A stretch of DNA of 64,000 nt from Deltaproteobacteria bacterium IMCC39146. Lineage in GTDB: Bacteria > Desulfobacterota > Desulfuromonadia > Desulfuromonadales > BM103. Position numbers and translations under genes: made by a program. The DNA is taken from positions 1-64,000 of the forward strand of contig JARUHP010000017.1 of NCBI GenBank assembly GCA_030005635.1, given 5' to 3'. The first letter of the stretch is position 1, and the number at the start of each line of letters is the position of its first letter. Below, one piece after another: positions 17,835 to 26,153 of the stretch. Below the pieces are notes generated by a model. The model ran no database searches. It was not told the DNA's origin and was given only the letters and a program-made list of their open reading frames with translations.

Positions 17835-18207
17835 ATGTTCAAGGACTCAGAGTTAACAAACAAGATCATATGTTAGTTCGTATAACGTTCATAACATTCT
17901 TGGCGCAGGATTTCTTGAGAAGGTTTATGAAAATGCCCTGTGTCTGGAATTGAAATCATTAGGGCTTAACGTGGAGCAACAGGCTCCAGTCAAAATCGAT
18001 TATAAAGGGCAACTTGTTGGCGAGTATTTTGCCGATCTGTTAGTCGATGGGAAAGTTATCCTTGAATTGAAGGCAGTTGAAGCGCTTGCTCCAATTCATG
18101 AAATCCAACTGAAGAATTATTTGAGAGGCAGTCAGGTAGAACTTGGTTTATTGCTGAATTTCGGCAAGAAGGTAGATGTTCGCAGAAAATATGTCAGCAA
18201 CTCCTGA
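17835..18207 (+). pseudogene. GxxExxY protein gene, frameshifted
   Basis: A good ribosome site (GGAGGAGGGAG) precedes ATG 17835, which reads MFKDSELTNKIIC and then hits TAG at 17874. Shifting frame by one base at about 17871 restores SSYNVHNILGAGFLEKVYEN and the rest of a GxxExxY-family (PF13366) protein to 18207. The eponymous G-F-L-E-K-V-Y and the nuclease-like GEYFADLL and ILELKA segments are visible. Without the shift the family N-terminus would be lost. This is either a pseudogene or a sequencing error. The frame also contains a TTG at 17950 that could start a truncated 85-residue product. It separates sbcD from sbcC. Confidence 0.75.
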
Positions 18208-18220
18208 TTTTTTATCATAA

Positions 18221-18363
18221 AGAAATCTAGGAATTTATCTTGAGGCAAACATATGCTTTTAGCTTCACGATGACTTCACGATTAAATCTGATGAAATCTT
18301 GTGGCCACTAGGCACTCTAGACAACATCTTGAATAAATCGAGGAATTTATTTAGGGGCTAACC
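18221..18363. repeat. Flanking repeat of the GxxExxY insertion, right side
   Basis: Two imperfect direct copies lie here: AAATCTAGGAATTTATCTTG (18221-18240) and AAATCGAGGAATTTATTTAG (18335-18354), each followed by GAGGC/GGGGC and AA. Between them TTCACGATGACTTCACGATTAA matches the copy left of the gene. The arrangement suggests insertion or recombination around the GxxExxY gene. Confidence 0.45.
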
Positions 18364-18373
18364 AAAGGCTTTT

Positions 18374-20812
18374 ATGCAGATTATCTCCATACAGCTCAAA
18401 AACATCAAATCACACCGCGACAAGGAATTCGTCTTTGCTCCAGGAATCAATGTGCTCTCTGGCCCGAACGGCATTGGCAAGAGTACGATCTATGAGTCGG
18501 TGGGCTACGCTTTGTTTGGCGTGGATGCCCGTGACTTTGTCGGTAACATTGAGCGCTTTGTCACCATCGGTGAGAAGAGGGGCGAAGTTAAAGTTGTTTT
18601 TCAGCCTGGGGTTGATGAAACCTATAGAGCGTCACGTACGGTTGGGACTAACTCAAAGTGGTTGCTGGCCAAGAAGATCGGCGAAGACTTTGAAGTTGAA
18701 GACCACGCCAATGCCGAAGAGACACAGGCTCGGATCAAGGAACTCCTCGGTCTCGACAATGGCCGTTCGCTAGCAGATCAATTCAAACTGGTGATCGGTC
18801 CCTTCCAGAACGATTTTCTCGGTCCTTTTGTCATCAAACAGCCGGTGAAACGCCAGGAGGCCTTCGATGAGATCCTTGGTATTGATGCCTGGCGTAAAAC
18901 TTACAAAGGGTCCAGGTCTCTGCTCGACGCAGTGACGCATAAAATTGAACTGATCGCTGCCGAGGTCGAGGCGAAGCAGGAACAGCTTGAGGTGCTGCCA
19001 GAGAAGAAGCAGGAACTCAAGGATGTTAAGGCGGCGCGTAAGGATCACGGCGGCAAGCTGAAAAGTGAACAGGTTGCTCACGACAAGGTCTCAGGGCAGT
19101 TGCAACAATTTGATCAACAGAAAGAAGAACTCGACAAGGTGCGTAGTGCTCTTGAGAAAACCCGTGAGAGCATCAAGTTGGGTAAAGAGCATATTGGCTC
19201 CCAAAGCACCTTGGTCACACAAGCCGAAGAAGCGATCAAGCTGCTGGAGAAACATCGCCCCGGTAAAGAGGTCTTTGAGAAGGTCGAAGCGTTGCTTAAG
19301 CAGTTGCGCGAACGTGAACAGCAGCGCAGGGTGATTGAACAAGAAGTTGAAACGCTCGGCAGGAACGCTTTCCGGCTGACTGAAAGCTTTGAGCACGAGA
19401 CGAAAGAGATCAACCAGAACCGGCTTGATTTGGACAGTGACAAGCAGAAGCTCGATCAGGAACGACAGTCCCTACAACCTGATCCAGAAGTTGCTGCTGA
19501 AGCTGCCAAACTTGAAGTGCTACGTACGCAACTGGAAGAAGTGCGGACCGCTCGCAATAAACTTGATGGCAGTCTTAGTGGGCTGACTGAAGGGCGTGAC
19601 AAACTCGCTGAAGGCGTCTGTCCGTTTTTCCAGGAACCTTGTCAGAATATCGCCGGCAAGGAACCACGTGATGTCTTCTCTGAACGCTTTGCAGCCATTG
19701 ATGAGCAGGGTCAGAAGTATGATCAGCAGATTACGGACTTGCGCGTTACGGCCACCAATGCGGAACAAGCACAGAAAAAGCTCGATGCTATCAAGGTTCG
19801 CTCAGTCGCGCTTGATCGGCAGGTTGAGGCTTTTGACGTGCGCCAGAGAAAACTTACAGAGCGTAGCAATGGCCTGGAAAAGCTGGTGGCAAGTAAAGCC
19901 GAAGCCGAGACAAAAGCGTTGGCGAGAAAGAAAGCTCTGGATGCCTTTGCCGCGCTGGATGAGGAGATCAAACAGGCAGAGCAAAAACGGGTTGATCACC
20001 AACAGGATCGCGACGAATATAATCGCAATCAGCAGGCCGCAGAAGATTTGCCGAACCGGCGTGAGCTTCTCGACAAGTATCAAACACGGATGGCCTCGCT
20101 TGAGAAGGCTCAGCAGGATCAAAACGCAGAAGAACTGCGCCTGGCCAAGAGTTACAGTGCTGAGCAGCATCAGGCCTTAAAGCTACAGCAAGATAGGCTA
20201 CAAGACTCAATTGCTACTCTGAAGGAACAGCTCAACACCTTTGAACGTGATCAGCTTCGTCTGGAAGGTGAGATCGCGCAACTTAAGAAGGTTAAGGAAG
20301 AGATCGATAAGCGTATAGCCGAGAAGAAAACCTTTGAAGAGAAAAAAGCTCTGGTCACATTTCTACGCAATCGAGTGTTTCGCAATGTTTCAGAACAACT
20401 TTCGGAGCGCTTCCGCGAAGAAATCAGCCAGCGCGCCCACAGCATTTATCGCATCATCGCCGAGATTGATGAGGAGCTTTACTGGGGGGAAAACTACCAG
20501 GTCGTGTTGCGGGATATGGTTGATGGCAAAATCCGCGAACGCACCGACGATCAGCTCTCTGGTGGGCAGACCATGAGTGCAGTCGTTGCCTTGCGTCTGG
20601 CCTTGTTGCAGACTATCGGCGCACGCATAGCGTTCTTCGATGAACCAACCTCGAATCTCGATGCTACCCGACGTGAGAACCTGGCACATGCTTTCCGCGC
20701 TATCGATGTGGGCAAGGAAGAGGTGACTGAACACTGGTACGATCAGTTGTTTTTGATCAGTCATGATGTTGCGTTTACCGAAGTGACTGATCAGATTTTG
20801 ACGTTGGAGTAA
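18374..20812 (+). CDS. sbcC: SbcC/Rad50-type SMC ATPase
   Basis: 812 residues. The N-terminal ATPase half has Walker [10 protein letters not shown] (about residues 31-39); the C-terminal half has signature [18 protein letters not shown], Walker [15 protein letters not shown] and the switch HD. Long Glu/Lys/Gln-rich coiled coils flank the apex. The apex reads CPFFQEPC (Cys at residues 416 and 423), a C-x6-C spacing unlike the usual CxxC zinc hook. It should form the SbcCD complex with the SbcD nuclease at 16.5 kb. AAAGG lies seven bases before ATG. Length is below that of E. coli SbcC (about 1050) but near that of archaeal and other bacterial Rad50-like proteins. Confidence 0.9.
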   Translation: MQIISIQLKNIKSHRDKEFVFAPGINVLSGPNGIGKSTIYESVGYALFGVDARDFVGNIERFVTIGEKRGEVKVVFQPGVDETYRASRTVGTNSKWLLAKKIGEDFEVEDHANAEETQARIKELLGLDNGRSLADQFKLVIGPFQNDFLGPFVIKQPVKRQEAFDEILGIDAWRKTYKGSRSLLDAVTHKIELIAAEVEAKQEQLEVLPEKKQELKDVKAARKDHGGKLKSEQVAHDKVSGQLQQFDQQKEELDKVRSALEKTRESIKLGKEHIGSQSTLVTQAEEAIKLLEKHRPGKEVFEKVEALLKQLREREQQRRVIEQEVETLGRNAFRLTESFEHETKEINQNRLDLDSDKQKLDQERQSLQPDPEVAAEAAKLEVLRTQLEEVRTARNKLDGSLSGLTEGRDKLAEGVCPFFQEPCQNIAGKEPRDVFSERFAAIDEQGQKYDQQITDLRVTATNAEQAQKKLDAIKVRSVALDRQVEAFDVRQRKLTERSNGLEKLVASKAEAETKALARKKALDAFAALDEEIKQAEQKRVDHQQDRDEYNRNQQAAEDLPNRRELLDKYQTRMASLEKAQQDQNAEELRLAKSYSAEQHQALKLQQDRLQDSIATLKEQLNTFERDQLRLEGEIAQLKKVKEEIDKRIAEKKTFEEKKALVTFLRNRVFRNVSEQLSERFREEISQRAHSIYRIIAEIDEELYWGENYQVVLRDMVDGKIRERTDDQLSGGQTMSAVVALRLALLQTIGARIAFFDEPTSNLDATRRENLAHAFRAIDVGKEEVTEHWYDQLFLISHDVAFTEVTDQILTLE

Positions 20813-20893
20813 GTCTCTAAAGTTCTTACAAGTATCTGTGTTGAGGTTGATTATGAGTAGTGGTAAGAGAGCCGTTGGGAATCGGGGACACGG

Positions 20894-21277
20894 AATCTTG
20901 ATTGCGATGTAATCCTTGTTTAATAAAGCTGCAACCTCTTCTTCTTCGAAACTCTCATGTGCCATCACATGGCACCAGTGGCAGGTCGAGTAGCCGATCG
21001 ACAAGAAAATCAAAATCCCTTCCTTGCGCGCTTTGGCAAAAGCCTCATCTCCCCATGGATACCAGTCAACCGGATTATGGGCATGCTGGAGCAGGTAGGG
21101 GCTTTTTTTAATGCCGAGGCGGTTTGTGTGCAATTTGTCGGTAGAGTTTGATGCCGCATAAACTTGGGGCAGAGGAACAATCATGGTGATACTAACGAAA
21201 AGAATTAGCAGTTGATACCCACGGGCTCTGATTATTAACCTCGTCTGTACTGTAGAATTTTTTGTAATTATAACCAA
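20894..21277 (-). pseudogene. Truncated DUF255 (YyaL/SPATA20-type) thioredoxin-domain gene
   Basis: On the minus strand the frame from about 21277 encodes a hydrophobic signal ([19 protein letters not shown]), then the DUF255 N-terminus: [40 protein letters not shown], and [15 protein letters not shown]. The family continues with DREERPD and 500 more residues, but here it breaks at about 20894 into unrelated sequence ([12 protein letters not shown]) that runs antisense into sbcC. The active-site CHWCH is intact. It is a 5' fragment, about 115 residues of a normally much longer protein. The start (TTG 21277) has no clear ribosome site. Confidence 0.7.
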
Positions 21278-21476
21278 TTGAGTTGTGTATGGCTATCGGT
21301 CATAATGGAGAGGTGGGAGAAGAGGAGTTCTAATGTATGACATTAGGGAGGTACGGGTGAAGGGAACAACTGAAACGAAGCTCTATAATATCCGTTCCAA
21401 GCTCCAGGTTATAGTGTATGATTCCAAGCATATGGTGAATACGCATCATAATCTTTAACAATAAGGAGCAATAGCT

Positions 21477-21581
21477 ATGGGCAAGGGACAAGACAGTAAG
21501 AAAGCAGTCAAGAAAGATTCGGCCAAAACTCCGAAAGAAAAAAAAGCTGAAAAACAAGCGAAGAAAGCGGCAAAGAAGTAA
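21477..21581 (+). CDS. Small Lys/Ala-rich basic protein (34 residues)
   Basis: ATG 21477 is preceded by AAGGAG at eight bases, and the 34-residue product is MGKGQDSKKAVKKDSAKTPK followed by EKKAEKQAKKAAKK. It is almost half Lys. It lies three bases upstream of ywbE in the same direction, so the two are probably cotranscribed. A nucleic-acid-binding role is plausible from composition only; I do not recognise the family. Confidence 0.55.
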   Translation: MGKGQDSKKAVKKDSAKTPKEKKAEKQAKKAAKK

Positions 21582-21584
21582 TCC

Positions 21585-21785
21585 ATGAATGGGCAACATC
21601 GCGAAGAGATCACGCCGGGGATGGTGGTTATGATTGTGCTGAAAAAAGATCAACGTAGCGGCAAGCTGACCCAAGGGGTGGTTAAGGATCTTTTGACCAA
21701 GAGCCCGTTTCATTCTCACGGTATCAAGGTTCGGCTTGAAGATGGGCAAGTTGGTCGTGTGAAGGCGGGGTGTGAGACTGATTAA
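21585..21785 (+). CDS. ywbE: YwbE family protein (DUF2196)
   Basis: 66 residues: REEITPGMVVMIVLKKDQRS, then GKLTQGVVKDLLTKSPFHSHGIKV, split as TQGVVKDLLTKSPFHSHGIK, and VRLEDGQVGRVKAGCE. This is the conserved small YwbE domain, usually 60-70 residues, of unknown function. The protein is full length by family standards. It begins three bases after the stop of the small Lys-rich gene, indicating an operon. A candidate terminator lies about 140 bases downstream. Confidence 0.85.
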   Translation: MNGQHREEITPGMVVMIVLKKDQRSGKLTQGVVKDLLTKSPFHSHGIKVRLEDGQVGRVKAGCETD

Positions 21786-21923
21786 ATTTTAAAGGCCCAT
21801 ATTTCAACTCCTTTTTGCCTCATAGCTTCGGCTATGAGCCTGCAAACGAACTAAAAATCGTCTAAGCTTTCGCTTCGGTTTGGCAAGTCCGACAAGCTGC
21901 TGGAGGCCTGGACCTTGGAACCC

Positions 21924-21952
21924 GGGGCACTCGTAAATAGAGTGTCCTTTTT
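21924..21952 (+). terminator. Rho-independent terminator before the M50 protease gene
   Basis: GGGGCACTC / GAGTGTCC stem (one G-T pair), 7-base loop GTAAATA, then TTTTT (21948-21952). It probably ends the ywbE transcript. A near-identical hairpin (GGGGCACTC / GAGTGCCCC) follows the protease gene at 22901. Confidence 0.75.
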
Positions 21953-21985
21953 GAGTACCCTGTTTTTTTGAATATGGATATGTAA

Positions 21986-22879
21986 ATGAGTGATCCACAG
22001 TCAGAGTCTAAAGATGATGTTCAATTTACCTTTGAGCCGATTTCGCCACCACCACCGCCTAAAAAGGGTTTGCTGAGCAAGTTCGGGCCAATCGGCCTAC
22101 TGCTCTTTTTTGTTTTCGGTAAACTTAAATACCTCGCGGTGCTCCTGCAGATCGGCAAGTTCAAAACCTTCATCACCATGCTGATCAGCATCTGGGCCTA
22201 CGCCATGTTCTGGGGGTGGCCCTTCGCGGTCGGATTTGTCGCCTTGCTGTTTATTCATGAAATGGGTCATGTTATTGCCCTGCGGATGATGGGTATCAAG
22301 GCGACGGCGCCCATGTTTATCCCCTTTATGGGGGCCTTTATCGGTATGAAGCAGATGCCCAAAGATGCTTATGCCGAAGCGCTGATGGCCTATGGCGGTC
22401 CTTTGCTTGGCACTCTGGGCGCAATCGGCTGTGCCGGCGTCGGCATGGTAACCGACAACCCCTTCTGGTATGCCCTGGCGACAACCGGTTTCTTGCTTAA
22501 CCTCTTCAACCTGTTGCCGATCTCCCCCCTCGACGGCGGGCGGATTATCGGGGTTATCAGCCCTAAATTATGGATTCTCGGCCTGATCGGAGCCGTCGGG
22601 CTCTTTTATCTGACCTGGTCACCGATTATCGCCTTGATTATCATTATGGGCAGTCTGCAAATCTATAACTCAAGCAAACGTTCAGCTACTGAGAAAGCTC
22701 GCTACTATGCGGTGACTCCGGGAAAACGGATCGGCATGGGGCTTGCCTTTCTGGCCCTGTTGGCGGTGACCTCTTTTGGCATGTTGGCGATGCAGATTCC
22801 CCTTGATAACTTTCAGCAACAAGGGGCTGCTGTTCAGCAGATGCCAAAGGACTATAAATCGCAGGTTGAAGTTCGCTAG
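21986..22879 (+). CDS. Site-2 protease family (M50) membrane metallopeptidase
   Basis: 297 residues with about six membrane helices. The zinc-binding HEMGH lies in helix 2 (LLFIHEMGHVIALRMMGIKA, about residue 91) and the third ligand region is NLLPISPLDGGRIIG, the hallmarks of the M50 site-2 protease family that cuts substrates within the membrane. The N-terminus has a Pro run (SPPPPPKK) before the first helix. No PDZ domain is visible. Substrate is unknown; the neighbours give no clue. It has its own terminator at 22901. Confidence 0.88.
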   Translation: MSDPQSESKDDVQFTFEPISPPPPPKKGLLSKFGPIGLLLFFVFGKLKYLAVLLQIGKFKTFITMLISIWAYAMFWGWPFAVGFVALLFIHEMGHVIALRMMGIKATAPMFIPFMGAFIGMKQMPKDAYAEALMAYGGPLLGTLGAIGCAGVGMVTDNPFWYALATTGFLLNLFNLLPISPLDGGRIIGVISPKLWILGLIGAVGLFYLTWSPIIALIIIMGSLQIYNSSKRSATEKARYYAVTPGKRIGMGLAFLALLAVTSFGMLAMQIPLDNFQQQGAAVQQMPKDYKSQVEVR

Positions 22880-22900
22880 TTTGCGCTGAATCGAAAATCC

Positions 22901-22928
22901 GGGGCACTCAAAACAGAGTGCCCCTTTT
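22901..22928 (+). terminator. Rho-independent terminator after the M50 protease gene
   Basis: A perfect 9-bp stem GGGGCACTC / GAGTGCCCC with a 6-base loop, then TTTT, 22 bases after the protease stop. Confidence 0.85.
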
Positions 22929-22987
22929 GAGTCCCAAGCTTTATGGGTGTGGAAATTAACGCTGAGTTTTTACCGAGAATTTAGCCG

Positions 22988-23416
22988 ATGATGTTAGAAA
23001 AAAGAGCCTCTCTGGACTTGCCTCTCTGCCAAGAATGTGGTGGGCGTTGCTGTAAAGGAAGCCCTGGAGTATGGGTTGATCCAGAACATTTTTTTGCGAT
23101 ATTTTTCTCAGGGCAATATTTAACGCTTGAGCAACTACGAGAACGTTTACCCGGGTTGGGCCTGGTGCTCTGGGAGAAGTCTGGTGTGCCAATTCCCGCT
23201 CCCCGGTCATTGGCCTCTGGATGCTCGTTTCTCGGTGTTGACGGTTGTCGTTTCCCGGTTGCTGAACGCCCTAGCCAATGTCTGGCCCTGATTCCAAACA
23301 AAGAGACTCTGGAGCAAGAACAGGGCTGCCTCTGCTTTGAACCTGAGGCGTTTAGTCGGGCTGCGGCCAAAAAGCTCTGGGAGGATTATTGGAGCAGGGG
23401 AGATTCAGAGCAATAG
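22988..23416 (+). CDS. Cys-rich YkgJ-like zinc/iron-binding protein
   Basis: 142 residues with a conserved cysteine cluster: CQECGGRCCKGSPG near the N-terminus, then CSFLGVDGCRFP and a C-terminal CLALIPNK...QGCLCFE. The CxxC...CC followed by CxxxxxxxC arrangement is that of the YkgJ/UPF0153 family, thought to chelate zinc or an iron-sulfur cluster. Function is not known. ATG 22988 is followed directly by a second Met. The downstream stretch 23417-23861 contains no supported gene. Confidence 0.7.
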   Translation: MMLEKRASLDLPLCQECGGRCCKGSPGVWVDPEHFFAIFFSGQYLTLEQLRERLPGLGLVLWEKSGVPIPAPRSLASGCSFLGVDGCRFPVAERPSQCLALIPNKETLEQEQGCLCFEPEAFSRAAAKKLWEDYWSRGDSEQ

Positions 23417-23861
23417 ATCGTTAATTTTTTGCTCTATTTGTAGAACTTTAAACCCTACAGACACAGGCAAGACCGTCGGGTTTGCCCGACAGCAACTTCA
23501 TTTTTTTTGTGGCGACAAAAAAACGAAGAAAAGAAAACTTACCTATGTCCTTGACTCGTACATTGGCGCTGCGCTTGGCATGTCTGGCTCGATATCGCGG
23601 CAACCTCAATTCAACAAAGATTATCCGACAATCAAGCTACTGTTCCCCCGTAGATGAAGAGGCCTTTGAGAACCTCTCCAGTAGAGAAAACACCAAGGTC
23701 TCGTGTTTTTATGTCTCTTGCTACTAGAAAATACGACAATTAGGCCCCCCTGAAACGGGCCGGAATGCCAAGACCTCTACTGGTAGAAAACTCAGGAGCT
23801 TGGCAAAGGCTTAAGGTCGGGCGGCCTTTCGACGTCACCAAAGCTGTTCAGCTCTTATCCT
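23417..23861. other. Intergenic stretch without a supported gene
   Basis: 445 bases with no convincing gene. It holds a perfect 6-bp hairpin GTCGGG / CCCGAC (23475-23490) upstream of a T-run at about 23501, and imperfect inverted copies of CTCTCCAGTAGAG (about 23677) and CTCTACTGGTAGA (about 23775). Short open frames here lack ribosome sites and family resemblance. Confidence 0.4.
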
Positions 23862-24071
23862 TTACGTTTCATCGGGAATTTTAAAGATTACGTGGACACC
23901 GCTCTTACTCTCCAACTCCGCCCGGTTGGCTGTGTCGGGATCACCGATAACTCCGATGATGGTACGGTTGGCCCCGGTCGACTGATGGAAGTCGAAGTCG
24001 TGATCGACCAGGTATTGTTTAACATCCTCAAGCTCTCTCTCGTGAGCATTTTTTCTCATGACAATCAGCAT
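23862..24071 (-). CDS. Stand-alone DAHP synthase ferredoxin-like (FXD) regulatory domain
   Basis: 69 residues beginning MLIVMRKNAHERELEDVKQY and containing GANRTIIGVIGD and HVIFKIPDET. This matches the N-terminal ferredoxin-like domain of type I-beta DAHP synthases such as that of Thermotoga, which senses aromatic amino acids. Here the frame stops where the catalytic barrel would begin, and no barrel fragment follows downstream. It starts two bases after the chorismate mutase stop (TAA AAG ATG), so the two are cotranscribed and likely act together. It could be a regulatory subunit for an aldolase encoded elsewhere (inference). Confidence 0.75.
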   Translation of the reverse strand: MLIVMRKNAHERELEDVKQYLVDHDFDFHQSTGANRTIIGVIGDPDTANRAELESKSGVHVIFKIPDET

Positions 24072-24074
24072 CTT

Positions 24075-24347
24075 TTACAGACCTTTCGTGCGAATCCGCT
24101 CGAGGCGGCGCGACTCGTCAATAACACGTTCAAAAAGGCGGGTGATGGCCTCGTTCTCCAGTGGTCCCGGGTTGTCCTTGGACATGGCATCAAAGATCCG
24201 CTTCTCTCTCGCCGGATCGTAAACCGGGATGTTCATCTCTTTTTTGATCTCACCGATCTTCAAAGCCAGTGCCGCGCGCTCGTTGAAAATGCGCAGCAGT
24301 TCGCTGTCAAGTCGGTTAATCTCCTTGCGGTAATCGTCAATTGTCAC
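24075..24347 (-). CDS. Chorismate mutase, AroQ type
   Basis: 90 residues, the size of a stand-alone AroQ-class chorismate mutase domain, all helical. It has the family's IDSEL-like start (YRKEINRLDSELLRIFNERA), catalytic K/R residues in LKIGEIKKEMNIPVYDPARE, and ERVIDESRRLE near the end. It converts chorismate to prephenate for Phe/Tyr synthesis. The GTG start at 24347 has GGGAG upstream. It lies 47 bases after nadB and directly upstream of the FXD-domain gene, so it sits in a nadB-CM-FXD transcript. Pairing with FXD suggests feedback control of the pathway entry. Confidence 0.85.
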   Translation of the reverse strand: MTIDDYRKEINRLDSELLRIFNERAALALKIGEIKKEMNIPVYDPAREKRIFDAMSKDNPGPLENEAITRLFERVIDESRRLERIRTKGL

Positions 24348-24394
24348 AATCTTCTCCCGTTCTGAGCACTCTCAACCCTTGGGTGTGTTGCTGT

Positions 24395-25993
24395 TTAGAA
24401 TGTTTTACGGATCAGGGTGTACTGATTCCAGTGGATGTCATCCTTTTCCAGATGGTCGATATTGTAATGCAGACCGCGGCTCTCTTTGCGACGTAAGGCA
24501 CAGCGGATGATCAATTCGGCAACCGTGGCGATGTTGCGCAACTCGATAAGATCAGGGGTAATCAGGAAGTCCCAGTAGTAATCTGTAATCTCTTCCTGAA
24601 CCAACTGGATGCGCCGCAGGGCCCTGGTCAATCGCTTGTTGGAGCGTACGATGCCGACATAGTTCCACATGCAGAGTCGTATTTCATCCCAGTTGTGGGC
24701 GACGACCACCTCTTCATCGCTATTTTTCGCACTCCCTGAGTCCCATAAGTCGATGGTGGGGCAGGGGGGGATGGGCTTGCTGGCAAGCTCCAGTGACTTC
24801 TCTGCCGCACGCTGAGCAAAGACAATCCCTTCCAACAGGCTGTTGCTGGCCAACCGGTTGGCTCCATGCAGGCCGCTGCAGGAAACTTCGCCAATGGCAA
24901 AGAGATTGTCGATATCTGTTTCTCCCCAGGAGTCCACCTTAATGCCGCCACAGAGATAATGAGCGGCAGGCACCACGGGGATCGGCTCTTTTGTCATGTC
25001 TATCCCGTAGGAGAGGCAGGTTTCGTGGATGTGCGGGAAGCGATCTTTGATGAACTCCGAATCCATGTGCGTAATATCGAGGAAGGCGCAGTCATCACCA
25101 TGGACCTTCATTTCATGGTCGATGGCGCGGGCGACGATGTCACGCGGAGCGAGGTCTTTCAGGGGGTGGTAATTCTCCATAAAGGCGGTGCCGTCGCTGC
25201 GCCTTAAAATGGCACCTTCACCCCTGACGGCCTCTGAGATCAGGAAACTCTTGGCGTGAGGATGGTAGAGGGTCGTGGGATGGAACTGCATGAATTCCAT
25301 GTTGGCGATGGTTGCGCCGGCCCGGTAGGCCATGGCAATGCCATCACCGGTAGCAATGTCAGGATTGCAGGTGTAGAGGTAGACTTTGCCAGCGCCTCCG
25401 GTTGCAAGCACTGTTATGGGGGCCTCGAAGGTTCCAACCTGGCCCAGCTCGCGGTTAAGGACATAAACTCCCAGGCAACGATCGGGCTTGAGGCGACGCC
25501 TGGTAACCTTGGCTTCCGTGATCAGGTCTACGGCGACATGGTTTTCGTAGATCGTGATGTTCGGGTGAGCCTGGACCGCTTCTACCAGGGCCCGTTCAAT
25601 CTCTTTGCCGGTTTCGTCCTTGGAGTGGTAGATGCGTCGTTGGCTGTGACCGCCTTCTCTGGTCAAGTCGTAGGACTGGTCTTCTTTGCGGGAGAAGTTG
25701 ACGCCCCATTTGATCAGGTCTTCTATGGCTTTCGGACCATTTTCGACCACCATGCGGACAATTTCATGGTCAGGGAGCCATGCCCCGGCTTCCATGGTAT
25801 CCTTAATGTGTTGGTCAAAAGAGTCGTCGGCTTTGGATACGGCAGCGATGCCACCTTGAGCCAACCTGGTTGCAGTTGTCGAGATATCTCTCTTTGTAAT
25901 CAACGCAACCTGTCCACGTTTTGCCACTGTCAGGGCGTAGCAGAGGCCGGCGATGCCGCTGCCGACTACGAGAAAGTCAGATGTTATCTTCAT
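24395..25993 (-). CDS. nadB: L-aspartate oxidase
   Basis: About 532 residues. The FAD motif VVGSGIAGLCYALTVAKRG is at residues 8-26, then LAQGGIAAV, GGHSQRRI and the catalytic block FMQFHPTTLYHPHAKSFLIS, followed by HLCGGI-like HYLCGGIKVD and GLHGANRLASNSLLEG. These are NadB hallmarks; the enzyme oxidises L-aspartate to iminoaspartate for NAD synthesis. The frame extends upstream to 26089, but ATG 25993 places the dinucleotide motif right after the start, as in other NadB proteins. No nadA or nadC is in this window. The gene leads an operon with chorismate mutase and the FXD domain. Confidence 0.93.
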   Translation of the reverse strand: MKITSDFLVVGSGIAGLCYALTVAKRGQVALITKRDISTTATRLAQGGIAAVSKADDSFDQHIKDTMEAGAWLPDHEIVRMVVENGPKAIEDLIKWGVNFSRKEDQSYDLTREGGHSQRRIYHSKDETGKEIERALVEAVQAHPNITIYENHVAVDLITEAKVTRRRLKPDRCLGVYVLNRELGQVGTFEAPITVLATGGAGKVYLYTCNPDIATGDGIAMAYRAGATIANMEFMQFHPTTLYHPHAKSFLISEAVRGEGAILRRSDGTAFMENYHPLKDLAPRDIVARAIDHEMKVHGDDCAFLDITHMDSEFIKDRFPHIHETCLSYGIDMTKEPIPVVPAAHYLCGGIKVDSWGETDIDNLFAIGEVSCSGLHGANRLASNSLLEGIVFAQRAAEKSLELASKPIPPCPTIDLWDSGSAKNSDEEVVVAHNWDEIRLCMWNYVGIVRSNKRLTRALRRIQLVQEEITDYYWDFLITPDLIELRNIATVAELIIRCALRRKESRGLHYNIDHLEKDDIHWNQYTLIRKTF

Positions 25994-26153
25994 ATGGGCG
26001 ATGGCCTGTGGCTTGCAGTGTGAAAATAATATGAAATCACGGCTCTTTTCAGGGAAACTCATTATCCGAGCGCAACCTGTCTCTGTCAAGACCTAAACTT
26101 GTTGAAATACAGAGGTTTTTCATATATACAGGGATGATGAAAGGTCCTTTTTG

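Noticed and set aside
19596-20180. Plus-strand 194-residue frame inside sbcC
   Set aside because: Out-of-frame shadow of the SbcC coiled coil; Arg/Ser-rich composition without motifs.
23337-23657. Frame of 106 residues running through the Cys-rich gene end into 23.6 kb
   Set aside because: It overlaps the real YkgJ-like gene in another frame and has no ribosome site or domain.
25256-26023. Plus-strand 255-residue frame opposite nadB
   Set aside because: It is the antisense shadow of L-aspartate oxidase, which has clear family motifs; Gly/Val-rich composition is typical of such shadows.
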